From Dehalococcoidia bacterium (GTDB lineage: Bacteria > Chloroflexota > Dehalococcoidia > GIF9 > AB-539-J10), in the NCBI GenBank assembly GCA_030605665.1, contig JAUWHW010000064.1, positions 1-56,412 of the forward strand: a DNA stretch of 56,412 nt, in the 5' to 3' direction. The notes under the pieces are model-generated. The model was not told the DNA's origin, made no database searches, and saw only the letters and a list, made by a program, of their open reading frames with translations. Positions 7,762 to 16,967 of this stretch are shown piece by piece (positions within the stretch are counted from its first letter, which is position 1; the number at the start of each line of letters is the position of its first letter). A program made the position numbers and the translations under genes.

Positions 7762-10647
7762 ATGGAAGGCAAGATAACAGTCTTTATTAGCTCTATTCAG
7801 GATAAACAAATTGAAGATATAGAATCTGAACGAAATACCGTTGTAAATACAGTCGATAATTATCCGCCAACTGCTGCATGGGCATTCGAACGTATGCCTG
7901 CCTCCGATTTACAGGCCCAAGAGTATTTCCTCCGAGGTGTTCGAGATTGCGACCTGTTCTTTCTAGTGTTTGGTGGCCAAATTACGGAAAGTGTTAGAAA
8001 AGAATACGACGAGGCCGTTCATATAGGTAAACCTATATTTGTTTTTGTTAAAGATACTCCAAGGACGAAGGAGGCAGAAGACTTGTTTAGCCGCGTCCAT
8101 AACAATTCAAAATACGCTAGTTTCAAAACCGTACAGGACCTGACTAGACTTGTTGAAACTTCCCTCAATTCTTTCCTCCGTCGTCTAGTCAAGGATTATA
8201 ATGAACAGGTATTCACTAAAACTAGTGCATCCTTTGAATCAGAGATAACTCACTATCTCAATTTAGTACCTGAATCACTTCGCGAAGTATCCAAGTTCTA
8301 TGTGCCTTTAAAGGCCAGGTTAGAAAATGATGTATTAGATACCATTGACAACATCTTGATGAAGCACCGCAGAATAAAACTTCTAGGTCCGGCTGGTTCA
8401 GGGAAAACGACTGAACTGCTGAACTTTGCCGCTCGTCTTTCTAGGCGTGCTATTGAAGAAACTGAGTCGAGGCAGATAACAGTCTATGTAGATATGGCAG
8501 ATTGGATTGAAGGAGATCTTATTTCTCACTTGGAGAAAATATTTAAAGAGTATGGGTTCAATTTCGGGAGACCAACGGTGGAGAGTCTGCTCAGGGAATA
8601 TGAAGTCGTGCTATTGTTTGACGGGCTTGATGAAATACCCCCTCTTGAATTGTCAGAAAAGGTAAGACAGATAAAGTCTGCTTCGACGATCTATGAAGGC
8701 ATTGAGATTATAATATCTTGTCGAACTACAAGATGCGCTACAGGCTTGGATTTCTGTGTGGCATACCTAGAACCATTACAAGATGCCGATATTGTCAGTT
8801 ATCTAAGTGAGTTCAGTAGAGGGAAATTTACCTTGGGTAGGCTATATTCTTGGCCCAGTTATTTTCGTGAACTTTTAAGACATCCCCTGACGCTCAGGTT
8901 TATAGCTAACATTATTGCGGAAGGAGCCACCAAACCGACCAGCTTAGCTGGAGTTTATGAACAATACATCAGCTTTCTGTTTGATAGATGGGAGACAAGG
9001 AAAGGCGCTAACATCGATCCTATATGGAAAAGGAAAGCTCTTGTCAACGTCGCTGTGGATATGCAAAAAGAGTCCCGTTATTCTGTTTCTGAGGAGGTGA
9101 TCATTGGTCTGCTCCAAAAAGTTCTATCAGGAGAACACGTTACCTTTTCTAGCGTTGATTTACTGAATGAACTGGTTTCCAGTGGGATAATTAGGAGCGA
9201 AAGAAACAGATATACATTCTGGCATGCTTCATTCCGTGAGTACTTGGCGAGCCAACTCTTGATTAACAAGATCAGAGATGGAGAGGCTATTTCTGAGTTT
9301 GTTTCAAGCTCAGCATGGGAGCCAGTGACAATTTTCGCTTCTGGATTGTTTGACAACAGTTCCGAAATGCGTAGGTTTCTATTTGAAATCCTTGACGTAG
9401 ATTTATATTTATATATACGGTGTCTTGCCAATGCTCCTCCCCTAAGCTTTGCTGTAACCTTATCGGATGATGAGTTATCTCACCTCATTTTGCGCGAGAT
9501 GTTAGAAGTAAGAAACCGAATTATAGAACAATGGGTTCCTTCGTTATTTCCTATGTTTATACCATATACATATCATGGTACGAATTCAGAACCAGCAGTG
9601 GTAGGCAAATTCTCAAGCGAAGGAGGAGGATATCTTGAATACGGATACACAACTGAAAAAAAGGTGGGGAGTAAGGTCTGTCTATTAAGCGACCTTCCTT
9701 CGGGTACTTTTCCAAGAGATTTAATCGCCGCTGGTATTTTGCATCATGTCACAAGAGGGATTCCTATAAACGAAGCAGGGGTGCTAAAAGCACACAGCAT
9801 AGCTCTCGACGATATTTGGAGGGAGCTTGAAGATATCCTTAGAAAGAAGGCCCTAATCGAGCCACCAAGGCTGATGTACGAGCAGATCCAAGCTGAGGCT
9901 AATTACCTTTTCAAAAATCATACTTTGCCGATTAACATTCAGGATGCTATTTCCTCTATAGGGGAGGAAATTAACCAATTTGCGACTAAATATGGGGCAG
10001 GGCGAGTTACCCTGCAAGTTGGGGGAGAGAACATTGAGCTTAATATCTTGCTTCTAAAATTAAAGGGATTAGCTAAGAGTGGCTGGCAAAGCATCAATGC
10101 ACCATTGTTACCACAGCCAGACCGTGTTCCGTCAGAAAGCAATTGGGTAACCCAATTCTACGAGGATGAAACACTTGTCGAGTATGTTAAACAGTACTTT
10201 CATCATTTTTTAGAGGGCTATTCGGAGCTAGTTCAACTTAACTTTCCAAAATTATCGCAGAGGTTACAATTACATCAATTACTTCCTGTGAGAGTTGTAG
10301 CTGAAATAGAAAGGCCAGCTCCAAGCAAAGATATTGAGTCTCTAGGTGGTTGTAATTATTATTTCGAGCCTTTGGAAAGTATTAGTCAAAATGAAGTTGT
10401 GGTGTCTTTGAACCAACAGGCATCAACATTTATAAGCCCTTCATCGAAAAACCTCCAAAGTGCTATGGATAGATGGGGGGAAAATCTAAAGAGGTATGGT
10501 CGGTGGAATTCATCTACTACAGTTTGGACATGCCGTAGCTTGCTCAGCGTATTCTTTGGAGAACATAATCCAATTCGGCATGGTGTATATGAAAGAATTC
10601 TGAATGACTTGCGGGAGATTTTCGAAGTTGCGCCATTCCAAATTTAG
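7762..10647 (+). CDS. DUF4062-NACHT (STAND) NTPase, probable defence protein
   Basis: 961 residues. Residues 1-110 are a DUF4062 domain (ITVFISSIQDKQ, then CDLFFLVFGG, EYDEAV and KPIFVFVKD), a TIR-like fold found at the N-terminus of STAND proteins. A NACHT NTPase follows: Walker A GPAGSGKT at 209-216, Walker B VVLLFDGLDEIP at 282-293, an SCRTTR sensor-like motif near 320, and a winged-helix-like region with FWHASFREYLASQ near 490. The C-terminal ~450 residues have no recognised domain and may be the sensor. Known relatives are ligand-triggered oligomerising switches, several of them antiphage. It stands alone with no partner operon; the following gene is 344 bp away. It shares its domain layout with the split pair at 43486-47858. 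Confidence 0.85.
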   Translation: MEGKITVFISSIQDKQIEDIESERNTVVNTVDNYPPTAAWAFERMPASDLQAQEYFLRGVRDCDLFFLVFGGQITESVRKEYDEAVHIGKPIFVFVKDTPRTKEAEDLFSRVHNNSKYASFKTVQDLTRLVETSLNSFLRRLVKDYNEQVFTKTSASFESEITHYLNLVPESLREVSKFYVPLKARLENDVLDTIDNILMKHRRIKLLGPAGSGKTTELLNFAARLSRRAIEETESRQITVYVDMADWIEGDLISHLEKIFKEYGFNFGRPTVESLLREYEVVLLFDGLDEIPPLELSEKVRQIKSASTIYEGIEIIISCRTTRCATGLDFCVAYLEPLQDADIVSYLSEFSRGKFTLGRLYSWPSYFRELLRHPLTLRFIANIIAEGATKPTSLAGVYEQYISFLFDRWETRKGANIDPIWKRKALVNVAVDMQKESRYSVSEEVIIGLLQKVLSGEHVTFSSVDLLNELVSSGIIRSERNRYTFWHASFREYLASQLLINKIRDGEAISEFVSSSAWEPVTIFASGLFDNSSEMRRFLFEILDVDLYLYIRCLANAPPLSFAVTLSDDELSHLILREMLEVRNRIIEQWVPSLFPMFIPYTYHGTNSEPAVVGKFSSEGGGYLEYGYTTEKKVGSKVCLLSDLPSGTFPRDLIAAGILHHVTRGIPINEAGVLKAHSIALDDIWRELEDILRKKALIEPPRLMYEQIQAEANYLFKNHTLPINIQDAISSIGEEINQFATKYGAGRVTLQVGGENIELNILLLKLKGLAKSGWQSINAPLLPQPDRVPSESNWVTQFYEDETLVEYVKQYFHHFLEGYSELVQLNFPKLSQRLQLHQLLPVRVVAEIERPAPSKDIESLGGCNYYFEPLESISQNEVVVSLNQQASTFISPSSKNLQSAMDRWGENLKRYGRWNSSTTVWTCRSLLSVFFGEHNPIRHGVYERILNDLREIFEVAPFQI

Positions 10648-10991
10648 TTTCGCTTGGGAATAGGCCATGCTATTAATCCGCTAGAACATAGCTATAGCGA
10701 GGCTGCTTCATTAAAACGATTAGTGCTTCCATTACTTTCTGCCAAACAAATTGGCTTTTTGTTCAACTCTTAGTTTAGACTAAACTACGTTGCCCATTCC
10801 TATGCTCAGTCCTCTTTCTAACAAGCAGAGTTACAGTTTCACGACTGCTTGAGAGCTGGACTTTCGACAAATAACTCCTCAAAAGTGTCGGCATTAAGTG
10901 ATGAAGGGATGTTGCAGGAACTCTATCTTGTTCTGGCTTGGTGTATAATCGAGCCAAAGCTAAGCCGATTGTAGCTATAGGGGGATAAGAC
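10648..10991. other. Intergenic region of 344 bp
   Basis: No gene seen. It contains a short inverted repeat, AGTTTAGACTAAACT (10769-10783), and a TATAAT-like box at about 10943 upstream of the next gene. Nothing else is recognisable. Confidence 0.4.
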
Positions 10992-11927
10992 ATGGAATAT
11001 GCATATCTGAGAGATGCGGACAAACTGAAGCGTGTCATTAACGTTTTGGCTGGACATGAGGCAGAGATAAAGCAGTATTTTCTTGCAGGATTGGCCCCAC
11101 GGATTGCTGGGCTTGAAAAGGATGAAGATAAACTAGTGAAGCTCTTCGTAATAGCCAACGCAGATAGGCAATTTACCGGGCAAGAGAATCTGAAATTGAT
11201 TGAAGCTGCAGCTGGGTTCAACCAAGGGCTAAAGGAAATTCACCGGTATGATGGTATGGAACCACAAAACGCACACGGGAGCTTCTTGGAGTGGTTGTGT
11301 AGTGATATAAGCGGGATGGGGCAAAAGACCGCGAATCTCTTCCTGAAATATGTCGTAATATTTCACAATGAGCTTGAAATAGGTTTGTTAGCTTGGAAGT
11401 CTTGGGAGCCCTATCTTCATGTGCCCCTAGATATGTGGGTAATGAGATTAATGGGTAGGGATTATCTGGGAGTCTGTGGCGAGAATTATGAGCAAGATTT
11501 TCAAAAATATAACAAAAAAAAGAAGAAATACGATTACCCCAGCCCCAGTTTCGGGAAACCAGAATATCGGAAATTTCAGAAGGATCTTGCGAATGTTGCA
11601 ACGCTGGCGAAGCAAGCACCCATAATTCTTGATGGACTCTGGTTTGTGGGGAATAAGTATTGCAGTTATCATCCGCTACTGTGTGATATCTGCTGGCTGA
11701 GGGAGATGTGTAATAGAGCTACGAGAATGCGTTTGCCAACAGTGCCAACAAAGCAAGAGAGGCAAGAGGAGAGAAGGAAGATTCGTAGAGAGCGCAATAG
11801 AGTTTTTACAAAGATTCTGAAAGAGTTCAAGGAATGGCAGATGGCAAACCCAGGTACAACAGACGATGACCTCCACAAGTTTCTGGAGTGGGAAAAGGGA
11901 CATGAAGAGTTGTATGAACGTGAATAA
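10992..11927 (+). CDS. Divergent endonuclease III-like HhH protein with [4Fe-4S] loop motif
   Basis: 311 residues. A helix-hairpin-helix SGMGQKTANLFL lies at ~108-119; the K in GxKTA aligns with the catalytic lysine of endonuclease III. It is followed by PLDMWVMRLM (~144-153), whose Asp aligns with the catalytic Asp of VDTHVxR. At ~229-245 the cysteines are spaced exactly C-x6-C-x2-C-x5-C, the iron-sulfur loop of Nth/MutY. The C-terminal ~65 residues are charged and helical. This supports an HhH-GPD base-excision glycosylase fold with a basic tail. The order and spacing differ from ordinary Nth (about 211 residues), so the substrate is unknown. It lies next to the NACHT gene and may be part of an accessory or defence locus. 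Confidence 0.7.
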   Translation: MEYAYLRDADKLKRVINVLAGHEAEIKQYFLAGLAPRIAGLEKDEDKLVKLFVIANADRQFTGQENLKLIEAAAGFNQGLKEIHRYDGMEPQNAHGSFLEWLCSDISGMGQKTANLFLKYVVIFHNELEIGLLAWKSWEPYLHVPLDMWVMRLMGRDYLGVCGENYEQDFQKYNKKKKKYDYPSPSFGKPEYRKFQKDLANVATLAKQAPIILDGLWFVGNKYCSYHPLLCDICWLREMCNRATRMRLPTVPTKQERQEERRKIRRERNRVFTKILKEFKEWQMANPGTTDDDLHKFLEWEKGHEELYERE

Positions 11928-12173
11928 GCGGAGTGCTTGTTCTAGATCCATAAGATTAAACTAAACACAATGACGAAATGTGCAGTCTTATAGTCACCTT
12001 TGGATATTGGGTAACAAATTCAATCCTGCTCTGGCTCAATCGCCTCATCACTAAATCACAAATCTCAGCTCAAATGTCTTTTCCTCTGAGCAAGGTTTTT
12101 AGCTTCCATGACCTCGCTTGCTTCAAATTATTATATACTTTAGCTATAATGGTGAAAATTCGAGGAGTAAATC

Positions 12174-13469
12174 ATGCCACGCTATTTTATTTGGACCATC
12201 GGCTGCCAGATGAATAAGGCAGAATCAGCACGGATAGCCAGTTACCTAGATTCTATCGGCTATCAAGTTGCTGCTGCACCAAAGGAAGCCGACTTAGCGG
12301 TGCTCAATACGTGCGTGGTAAGGCAAAGCGCTGAGAACAGGGTTTTGGGCACTCTGGGTTTGTTGAAAGGGCTAAAAAGAGAGCACCCAAATCTCTCTAT
12401 ATTGGTTACTGGCTGTTTTGTTGATTCCAGCATCGAGGGATTGAGGAGACGATTTCCCCAAGTTGATTTTTTCTTTAAGCCAGGAGCTTATTCCCAGTTA
12501 ATTAGCTGGACTCAAAAGCAGGGCATTTCTACCACCGAACAAGGATTGCTTCGCTGCGCTCGCAATGACATAGGGAAGCCTTCTTCGCCATGTGCCTTCG
12601 TTCCCATTATCCAGGGCTGTAATAATTTCTGCTCCTACTGTATCGTCCCTTATAGGAGAGGTAGAGAGGTGAGTCGCCCTTTGGAAGAAGTAGTTTGTGA
12701 AGTCAAGGAGCTAGTAAAGCAAGGTGTAAAAGAGGTGACTTTGCTGGGGCAGAACGTTGATTCCTATGGGCACGATTTACCCGATAATCCTGATTTAGCT
12801 GATTTGCTAACCGAATTAAACGGTATTGACGACCTAGCTAGAATTCGCTTTTTGACTAACCATCCTAAAGATATAAGCCAAAGACTCATCGAAGCTATAG
12901 CGTCCTTGGGCAAGGTTTGTGAGCACCTGGAGTTGCCTGTTCAGTCAGGTGATGATGATATATTGAAGGCTATGAGACGCGGATATTCTGTAGAACAATA
13001 TTGCGAGCTTGTTCGTGCTATTCGGCACCATATTCCTCAAGTATCGTTGAGCACAGATATCATCGTTGGCTTTCCTGGGGAAACAGAGGAGCAATTTGAG
13101 CATACCTTTTCTCTGCTTGAAGAAATGAGGTTTGATGTAGTTCATGTAGCTGCTTATTCCCCCCGCTCTGGCACCATCGCCTGGCGAAAGTATGAGGATA
13201 GTGTTACCCCGGAGGTTAAAAAGGAGAGGCTTAGCAGAGTTGAACAACTCCAAGCGAGTATAGCTGCTGAGATAAACTCTACCTATCAGGGCAAGATAGT
13301 AGAGGTGTTGGTAGAAGGTAAGAAGAAAGGAAAGTGGTATGGACGCACCAGAAGTGATAAACTAGTTTTTTTCATAGAAAATAATGATTGTTCAGGGCAA
13401 CTAATGAAAATCAAGATTGAGAAAACTAGCCCTTGGTCACTGCAGGGCAAGGTTGAATATAATAGCTAA
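12174..13469 (+). CDS. miaB: tRNA-2-methylthio-N6-dimethylallyladenosine synthase (MiaB family)
   Basis: 431 residues with all three methylthiotransferase parts. The N-terminal UPF0004 domain has cysteines in TIGCQMNKAES, NTCVVRQ and VTGCF. The radical SAM cluster is C-x3-C-x2-C in GCNNFCSYCIVPYRRGRE. A C-terminal TRAM-like region is present. It adds the 2-methylthio group to i6A37 of tRNAs. The start is supported by GAGGAG 8 nt upstream, and a TATAAT lies about 30 nt before it. Between the two Fe-S domains the protein carries GLLRCARND, which is the translation of a dispersed repeat (12543-12570), inserted in frame. yajC follows after 18 bp. Confidence 0.92.
   Translation: MPRYFIWTIGCQMNKAESARIASYLDSIGYQVAAAPKEADLAVLNTCVVRQSAENRVLGTLGLLKGLKREHPNLSILVTGCFVDSSIEGLRRRFPQVDFFFKPGAYSQLISWTQKQGISTTEQGLLRCARNDIGKPSSPCAFVPIIQGCNNFCSYCIVPYRRGREVSRPLEEVVCEVKELVKQGVKEVTLLGQNVDSYGHDLPDNPDLADLLTELNGIDDLARIRFLTNHPKDISQRLIEAIASLGKVCEHLELPVQSGDDDILKAMRRGYSVEQYCELVRAIRHHIPQVSLSTDIIVGFPGETEEQFEHTFSLLEEMRFDVVHVAAYSPRSGTIAWRKYEDSVTPEVKKERLSRVEQLQASIAAEINSTYQGKIVEVLVEGKKKGKWYGRTRSDKLVFFIENNDCSGQLMKIKIEKTSPWSLQGKVEYNS
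12543..12570. repeat. Dispersed repeat inside miaB (in frame)
   Basis: 'ggattgcttcgctgcgctcg' followed by 'caatgaca', the reverse orientation of the ispH/nadB unit. It adds about nine codons between the UPF0004 and radical SAM domains. Confidence 0.85.
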
Positions 13470-13487
13470 TTAAAAAGGAGGGATGTA

Positions 13488-13769
13488 ATGGAACAAATTC
13501 AAGCCATAGCTCCAATGATTATCTTTTTGGTATTAATCTTCGCCATGATGTATTTCCTTATGATTAGACCACAACGGAGAAGACAAAAAGAACACCAAGA
13601 AATGGAGAAAGAGCTTAGGAGGGGAGACAGAGTGATTACCGCTGGCGGAATCTATGGACAAATTGAAAGCCTCGGAGAGGATTCCGTGGTTTTGAAGACA
13701 GAATCAGGGGCAACAATAAGGGTAGCTAGAGGCAGCGTAGCTGGCAAACAAGGCAAACAGATAAGATAG
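13488..13769 (+). CDS. yajC: Preprotein translocase subunit YajC
   Basis: 93 residues. One membrane helix (IIFLVLIFAMMYFLMI, ~10-25) is followed by the signature RPQRRRQKEHQEM and a soluble domain ending GDRVITAGGIYGQIESL. It is an accessory of the SecDF-YajC complex. AAAGGAGGG lies 5-6 nt before the ATG. It follows miaB closely; secDF is not in the window. Confidence 0.93.
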   Translation: MEQIQAIAPMIIFLVLIFAMMYFLMIRPQRRRQKEHQEMEKELRRGDRVITAGGIYGQIESLGEDSVVLKTESGATIRVARGSVAGKQGKQIR

Positions 13770-13820
13770 CGAGATAATGTACTAACCTAAAACCTTTGTG
13801 AATAAGCCGCTTAAGTGTAA

Positions 13821-14732
13821 GTGGATAATCTCAAACAAGCTGAAGAAAGAATAGCTAGGCTAAAAAAGGAGCTTAATGCTATTATTGTAGCCCACAATTA
13901 CCAGCGCCCTGAGGTACAGGAGATAGCTGATTTCACTGGCGATTCTCTTGAACTAGCACGAAAGTGTGTTGGGACTGAGGTGGGAACGATTGTCTTCTGT
14001 GGTGTCCGCTTTATGGCTGAAATAGCAGCTATCCTTAATCCAGTTTCTACGGTGCTTTTATCTCATCCCGATGCTGGCTGTCCTTTGGCAGACATGATCA
14101 ACGTTGATAGCCTAAGGCAGTGGAAGCGGAAATATCCCAAAGCCGCTGTGGTGGCCTATGTCAATACTACAGCGGCAATCAAGGCAGAAAGCGATATCTG
14201 TTGCACCTCTGCCAATGGAGTTAAAGTAGTGACCTCAGTGCCGAATGAGGAAATCCTTTTCGTTCCTGACCAAAATCTAGGACATTATATTTCCACTAAG
14301 ACCAGCAAGAGAATAGTTCTTTATCCTGGTTTCTGTTATGTTCACGATAGGATTACTGCTGAGCAGGTTAAATTAGCTAAACAACGTTACCCTCAAGCCA
14401 AAGTATTGGTTCATCCTGAATGTCGTCCTGAGGTTATAAACCTGGCTGATGCTGCTTTAAGTACCTCACAAATGCTTCGCTATGCTAAGCAGAGCAATGA
14501 CAGGGTTTTCCTCATTGGCACGGAGGAAGGGATGTTGCATGCTTTGAGAAAACAAAATCCAGAAAAAGAATTTCATATCATAACCAGTAACTTTATCTGC
14601 ACTGATATGAAGAAAACCACGCTAGAAACGATTACGGAAGCTATGCAGACAAGGAATAACGTGGTCACTGTGCCCGAAGAGGTAGGAATGAAAGCCAAGC
14701 AAGCTATTGACAGGATGCTGGCCATAATTTGA
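13821..14732 (+). CDS. nadA: Quinolinate synthase
   Basis: 303 residues, the usual size. It condenses iminoaspartate and dihydroxyacetone phosphate to quinolinate using a [4Fe-4S] cluster. Substrate motif AHNYQRPEVQ lies near residue 23. Cluster cysteines are in VFCGVRFMAE (~84), CCTSANG (~129) and/or HPECRPEV (~194), and NFICTDMKK occurs near the end. The start is a GTG at 13821 with no strong ribosome site. It begins a nad operon (nadA, nuclease-like ORF, nadB, nadC), so NAD is made de novo from aspartate. Confidence 0.94.
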   Translation: MDNLKQAEERIARLKKELNAIIVAHNYQRPEVQEIADFTGDSLELARKCVGTEVGTIVFCGVRFMAEIAAILNPVSTVLLSHPDAGCPLADMINVDSLRQWKRKYPKAAVVAYVNTTAAIKAESDICCTSANGVKVVTSVPNEEILFVPDQNLGHYISTKTSKRIVLYPGFCYVHDRITAEQVKLAKQRYPQAKVLVHPECRPEVINLADAALSTSQMLRYAKQSNDRVFLIGTEEGMLHALRKQNPEKEFHIITSNFICTDMKKTTLETITEAMQTRNNVVTVPEEVGMKAKQAIDRMLAII

Positions 14733-14751
14733 AAGGGAGAAGGGAATAACA

Positions 14752-15426
14752 ATGAAAAAAGAGCTTTACAAAACGCTGGGCGGTGCGAAATGTCAAGAGC
14801 TGTATGCCAAATATCAGGGCTTTTGGAATATGCTTGAGCTAGGTAAGGGTCGGAAAAGTGCACTGCTGCGCGGCAGAGTGCAAGAAGGTACAGCTAAAGA
14901 TTTTATCAGGGAGTTCCTACCACCGGGACTTAACATAAACAATGGCCTAATATTTGATTCTCTCGAGGGAAAGATGAGTCCCCAGTGTGATGCAATCATC
15001 TATAGTGGCGTTCCCCTTTGGCAGTCTGGCGATGTGGTGATTGTCGAAAAAGCGCAGGTGAAGGCAATATTTGAAGTGAAGAGCTTTATTGATACACCCG
15101 ATATTTTTGGAGAGATGGAGAAGGGCGCAAAGGTCAGAGACCCTGATACTCGTTTGGGCGCCGACTTCCAGCAAAAGAAATTTTACTTGCCACAGGGGGC
15201 TAAATATATTTTGTTTGCTTTCGAGCTATGGTCTGGTGCGACTGACGATGAGATTCGTAGAAGGCTTAAGGAAATCTGTGACTTGTATGCTATTGTGGTG
15301 CGGCAAGAATCCAGAGCGGAACAGAAAAAAGGCAAGAGAAAGAAGGAGACCGACTTCAATGACTCGGTCTCCGGGCTAATCGAGTGGTTGAGAGGTATTA
15401 AGCCAAGCCCCGAGGTGTCCTCATGA
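14752..15426 (+). CDS. DUF6602-like putative nuclease-fold protein inside the nad operon
   Basis: 224 residues. The pattern QCDAIIY (~80) followed by VKAIFEVKS (~107) fits a PD-(D/E)xK nuclease core of the kind seen in DUF6602 proteins, which often occur in defence or mobile contexts. No NAD-related motif is seen. A good ribosome site, GGGAGAAGGG, precedes the ATG. It overlaps the nadB start by 4 nt (ATGA), so it is translated with the pathway genes although it has no known part in NAD synthesis. The family name is from memory of the fold pattern; catalytic activity is inferred only. Confidence 0.6.
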   Translation: MKKELYKTLGGAKCQELYAKYQGFWNMLELGKGRKSALLRGRVQEGTAKDFIREFLPPGLNINNGLIFDSLEGKMSPQCDAIIYSGVPLWQSGDVVIVEKAQVKAIFEVKSFIDTPDIFGEMEKGAKVRDPDTRLGADFQQKKFYLPQGAKYILFAFELWSGATDDEIRRRLKEICDLYAIVVRQESRAEQKKGKRKKETDFNDSVSGLIEWLRGIKPSPEVSS

Positions 15427-16967
15427 ATCACTATGACTATATAGTAGTGGGCAGTGGCATTGCCGGGCTTTATATTTCTTTGCTTGCCATAGAGCGGGGT
15501 AGTGTTCTTATCCTGACTAAAGGCAGCATCGATGATTGCAATACTAAGTATGCTCAAGGGGGCATTGCCGCTGCTATAGGCAAGGATGACTCTCCTGAAC
15601 TGCACTTCAAGGATACTGTGGCTGCGGGGAATGGCTTATGTGATGCTGAGGTTGCGCATATCTTGACTGATGAGGCTGCTGAGTGTATCGCTGACCTAAT
15701 CAGATTTAAGGTTCCTTTTGATACCTTGAATGGCGAAATTGCTCTGGCTAGGGAAGCAGCTCATAGCGTTCCACGCATTATCCATGCCGGCGGAGATGCC
15801 ACCGGGGAACATATTGAGGTTACTTTAAGCCGAGAAGTGCGTGCTAGACTTAAGGTTTTGGAATATTGTTTAGCCAACGAAATTTTAGTAGAGAATGGCA
15901 AGGTAAAAGGGGTGAGGGCTCTTGATTGCCGGACTGGCTCGGTAGAAGAGTATAGTTGCCAATTTCTCATTTTAGCTACTGGTGGTGCTGGACGCCTGTT
16001 TAAATATACCACCAACTCTGATGTAGTTACGGGGGATGGTGTAGCTTTAGCTTTTGAGGCGGGTACTGAAATCAGTGATATGGAATTTTTCCAGTTCCAT
16101 CCTACCGTTCTTCGCTTACCAGGAGTAGCTCCTTTCCTTATCTCCGAAGCGGTAAGGGGAGAGGGCGGCATACTAAGAAATGTGGAAGGCTACCGCTTTA
16201 TGCCCGATTATACTGCTGAAGCTGAGCTGGCACCCAGGGATGTAGTAGCTCGCAGCATCGCCTACGAAATGAAAAAGTTGTGCAGCGATAGAGTTTTCCT
16301 GGATGTCACCCATTTGCCAGCTCGATTAATAACCACCCGTTTCCCTCATATCTATCGCTTTTGTCTGGACCATGGTTTGGATGTCACTAAAGGGCTTATT
16401 CCGGTAGCTCCGGCGGCACATTATCTTATGGGAGGGGTGGAAGTGAACACTTGGGGTGAGACAAATATCTTGGGGCTATTCGCTGCTGGTGAGATTGCTT
16501 GCACTGGAGTGCATGGAGCCAACAGGCTAGCATCAAATTCACTGCTTGAGGCGGTTGTTTTTAGTAAGCGGGTGGTGCAAAGAACCGCCTCCTCTTGTCA
16601 TTGCGAGGAGCGAAGCGACGAAGCAATCTCTCACTTCCTCCCTGATAGGGAGATGCTGCCCACCTCGCCTCCACTTAATTTGCCTAATTTACAGTCTCTC
16701 ATGTGGAATAAAGTGGGTATTATTCGTTCAGGTGAGAGCCTCAGTAAAGCTGCAAATATCTTGGCTACTTGGCAACACTCTTTGCCTCAGCCTACTGACC
16801 GTCCTTCTTATGAACTGAGCAATTTAGTTTTATGTGCCAGGCTTATGACTGAGGCTGCTTTGCTCCGTGAGGAGAGTCGTGGAGCCCATTTCCGCACCGA
16901 CTTTCCTCAGCCCTCACCTGCTTGGCAACAGCATATAATTTTCAGAAAAGAACATGCAGCTAATTAA
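15423..16967 (+). CDS. nadB: L-aspartate oxidase
   Basis: 514 residues. FAD site VVGSGIAGLYISLLA at residues ~8-22, KYAQGGIAAA near 42, HFHP-like FFQFHPTVL near 225, REAAHSVPRI near 115, and GANRLASNSLLEAV near 360 complete the FrdA/NadB fold and active site. It oxidises aspartate to iminoaspartate, passing electrons to O2 or, in anaerobes, to fumarate. After the FAD domain, HCEERSDEAIS (~382-392) is a translated dispersed repeat (16597-16631) at the junction with the C-terminal helical domain. It overlaps both neighbours (4 nt and 14 nt). Confidence 0.93.
   Translation: MNHYDYIVVGSGIAGLYISLLAIERGSVLILTKGSIDDCNTKYAQGGIAAAIGKDDSPELHFKDTVAAGNGLCDAEVAHILTDEAAECIADLIRFKVPFDTLNGEIALAREAAHSVPRIIHAGGDATGEHIEVTLSREVRARLKVLEYCLANEILVENGKVKGVRALDCRTGSVEEYSCQFLILATGGAGRLFKYTTNSDVVTGDGVALAFEAGTEISDMEFFQFHPTVLRLPGVAPFLISEAVRGEGGILRNVEGYRFMPDYTAEAELAPRDVVARSIAYEMKKLCSDRVFLDVTHLPARLITTRFPHIYRFCLDHGLDVTKGLIPVAPAAHYLMGGVEVNTWGETNILGLFAAGEIACTGVHGANRLASNSLLEAVVFSKRVVQRTASSCHCEERSDEAISHFLPDREMLPTSPPLNLPNLQSLMWNKVGIIRSGESLSKAANILATWQHSLPQPTDRPSYELSNLVLCARLMTEAALLREESRGAHFRTDFPQPSPAWQQHIIFRKEHAAN
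16597..16631. repeat. Dispersed repeat inside nadB (in frame)
   Basis: 'gtcattgcgaggagcgaagc' followed by 'gacgaagcaatctct', a full unit of the family, placed between the FAD-binding and C-terminal domains. Confidence 0.88.

Noticed and set aside
11978..12217. 79-codon frame before miaB
   Set aside because: It runs into the miaB start in another frame, with no ribosome site and no motif. The region has only a short copy of the repeat end at 11957-11979.
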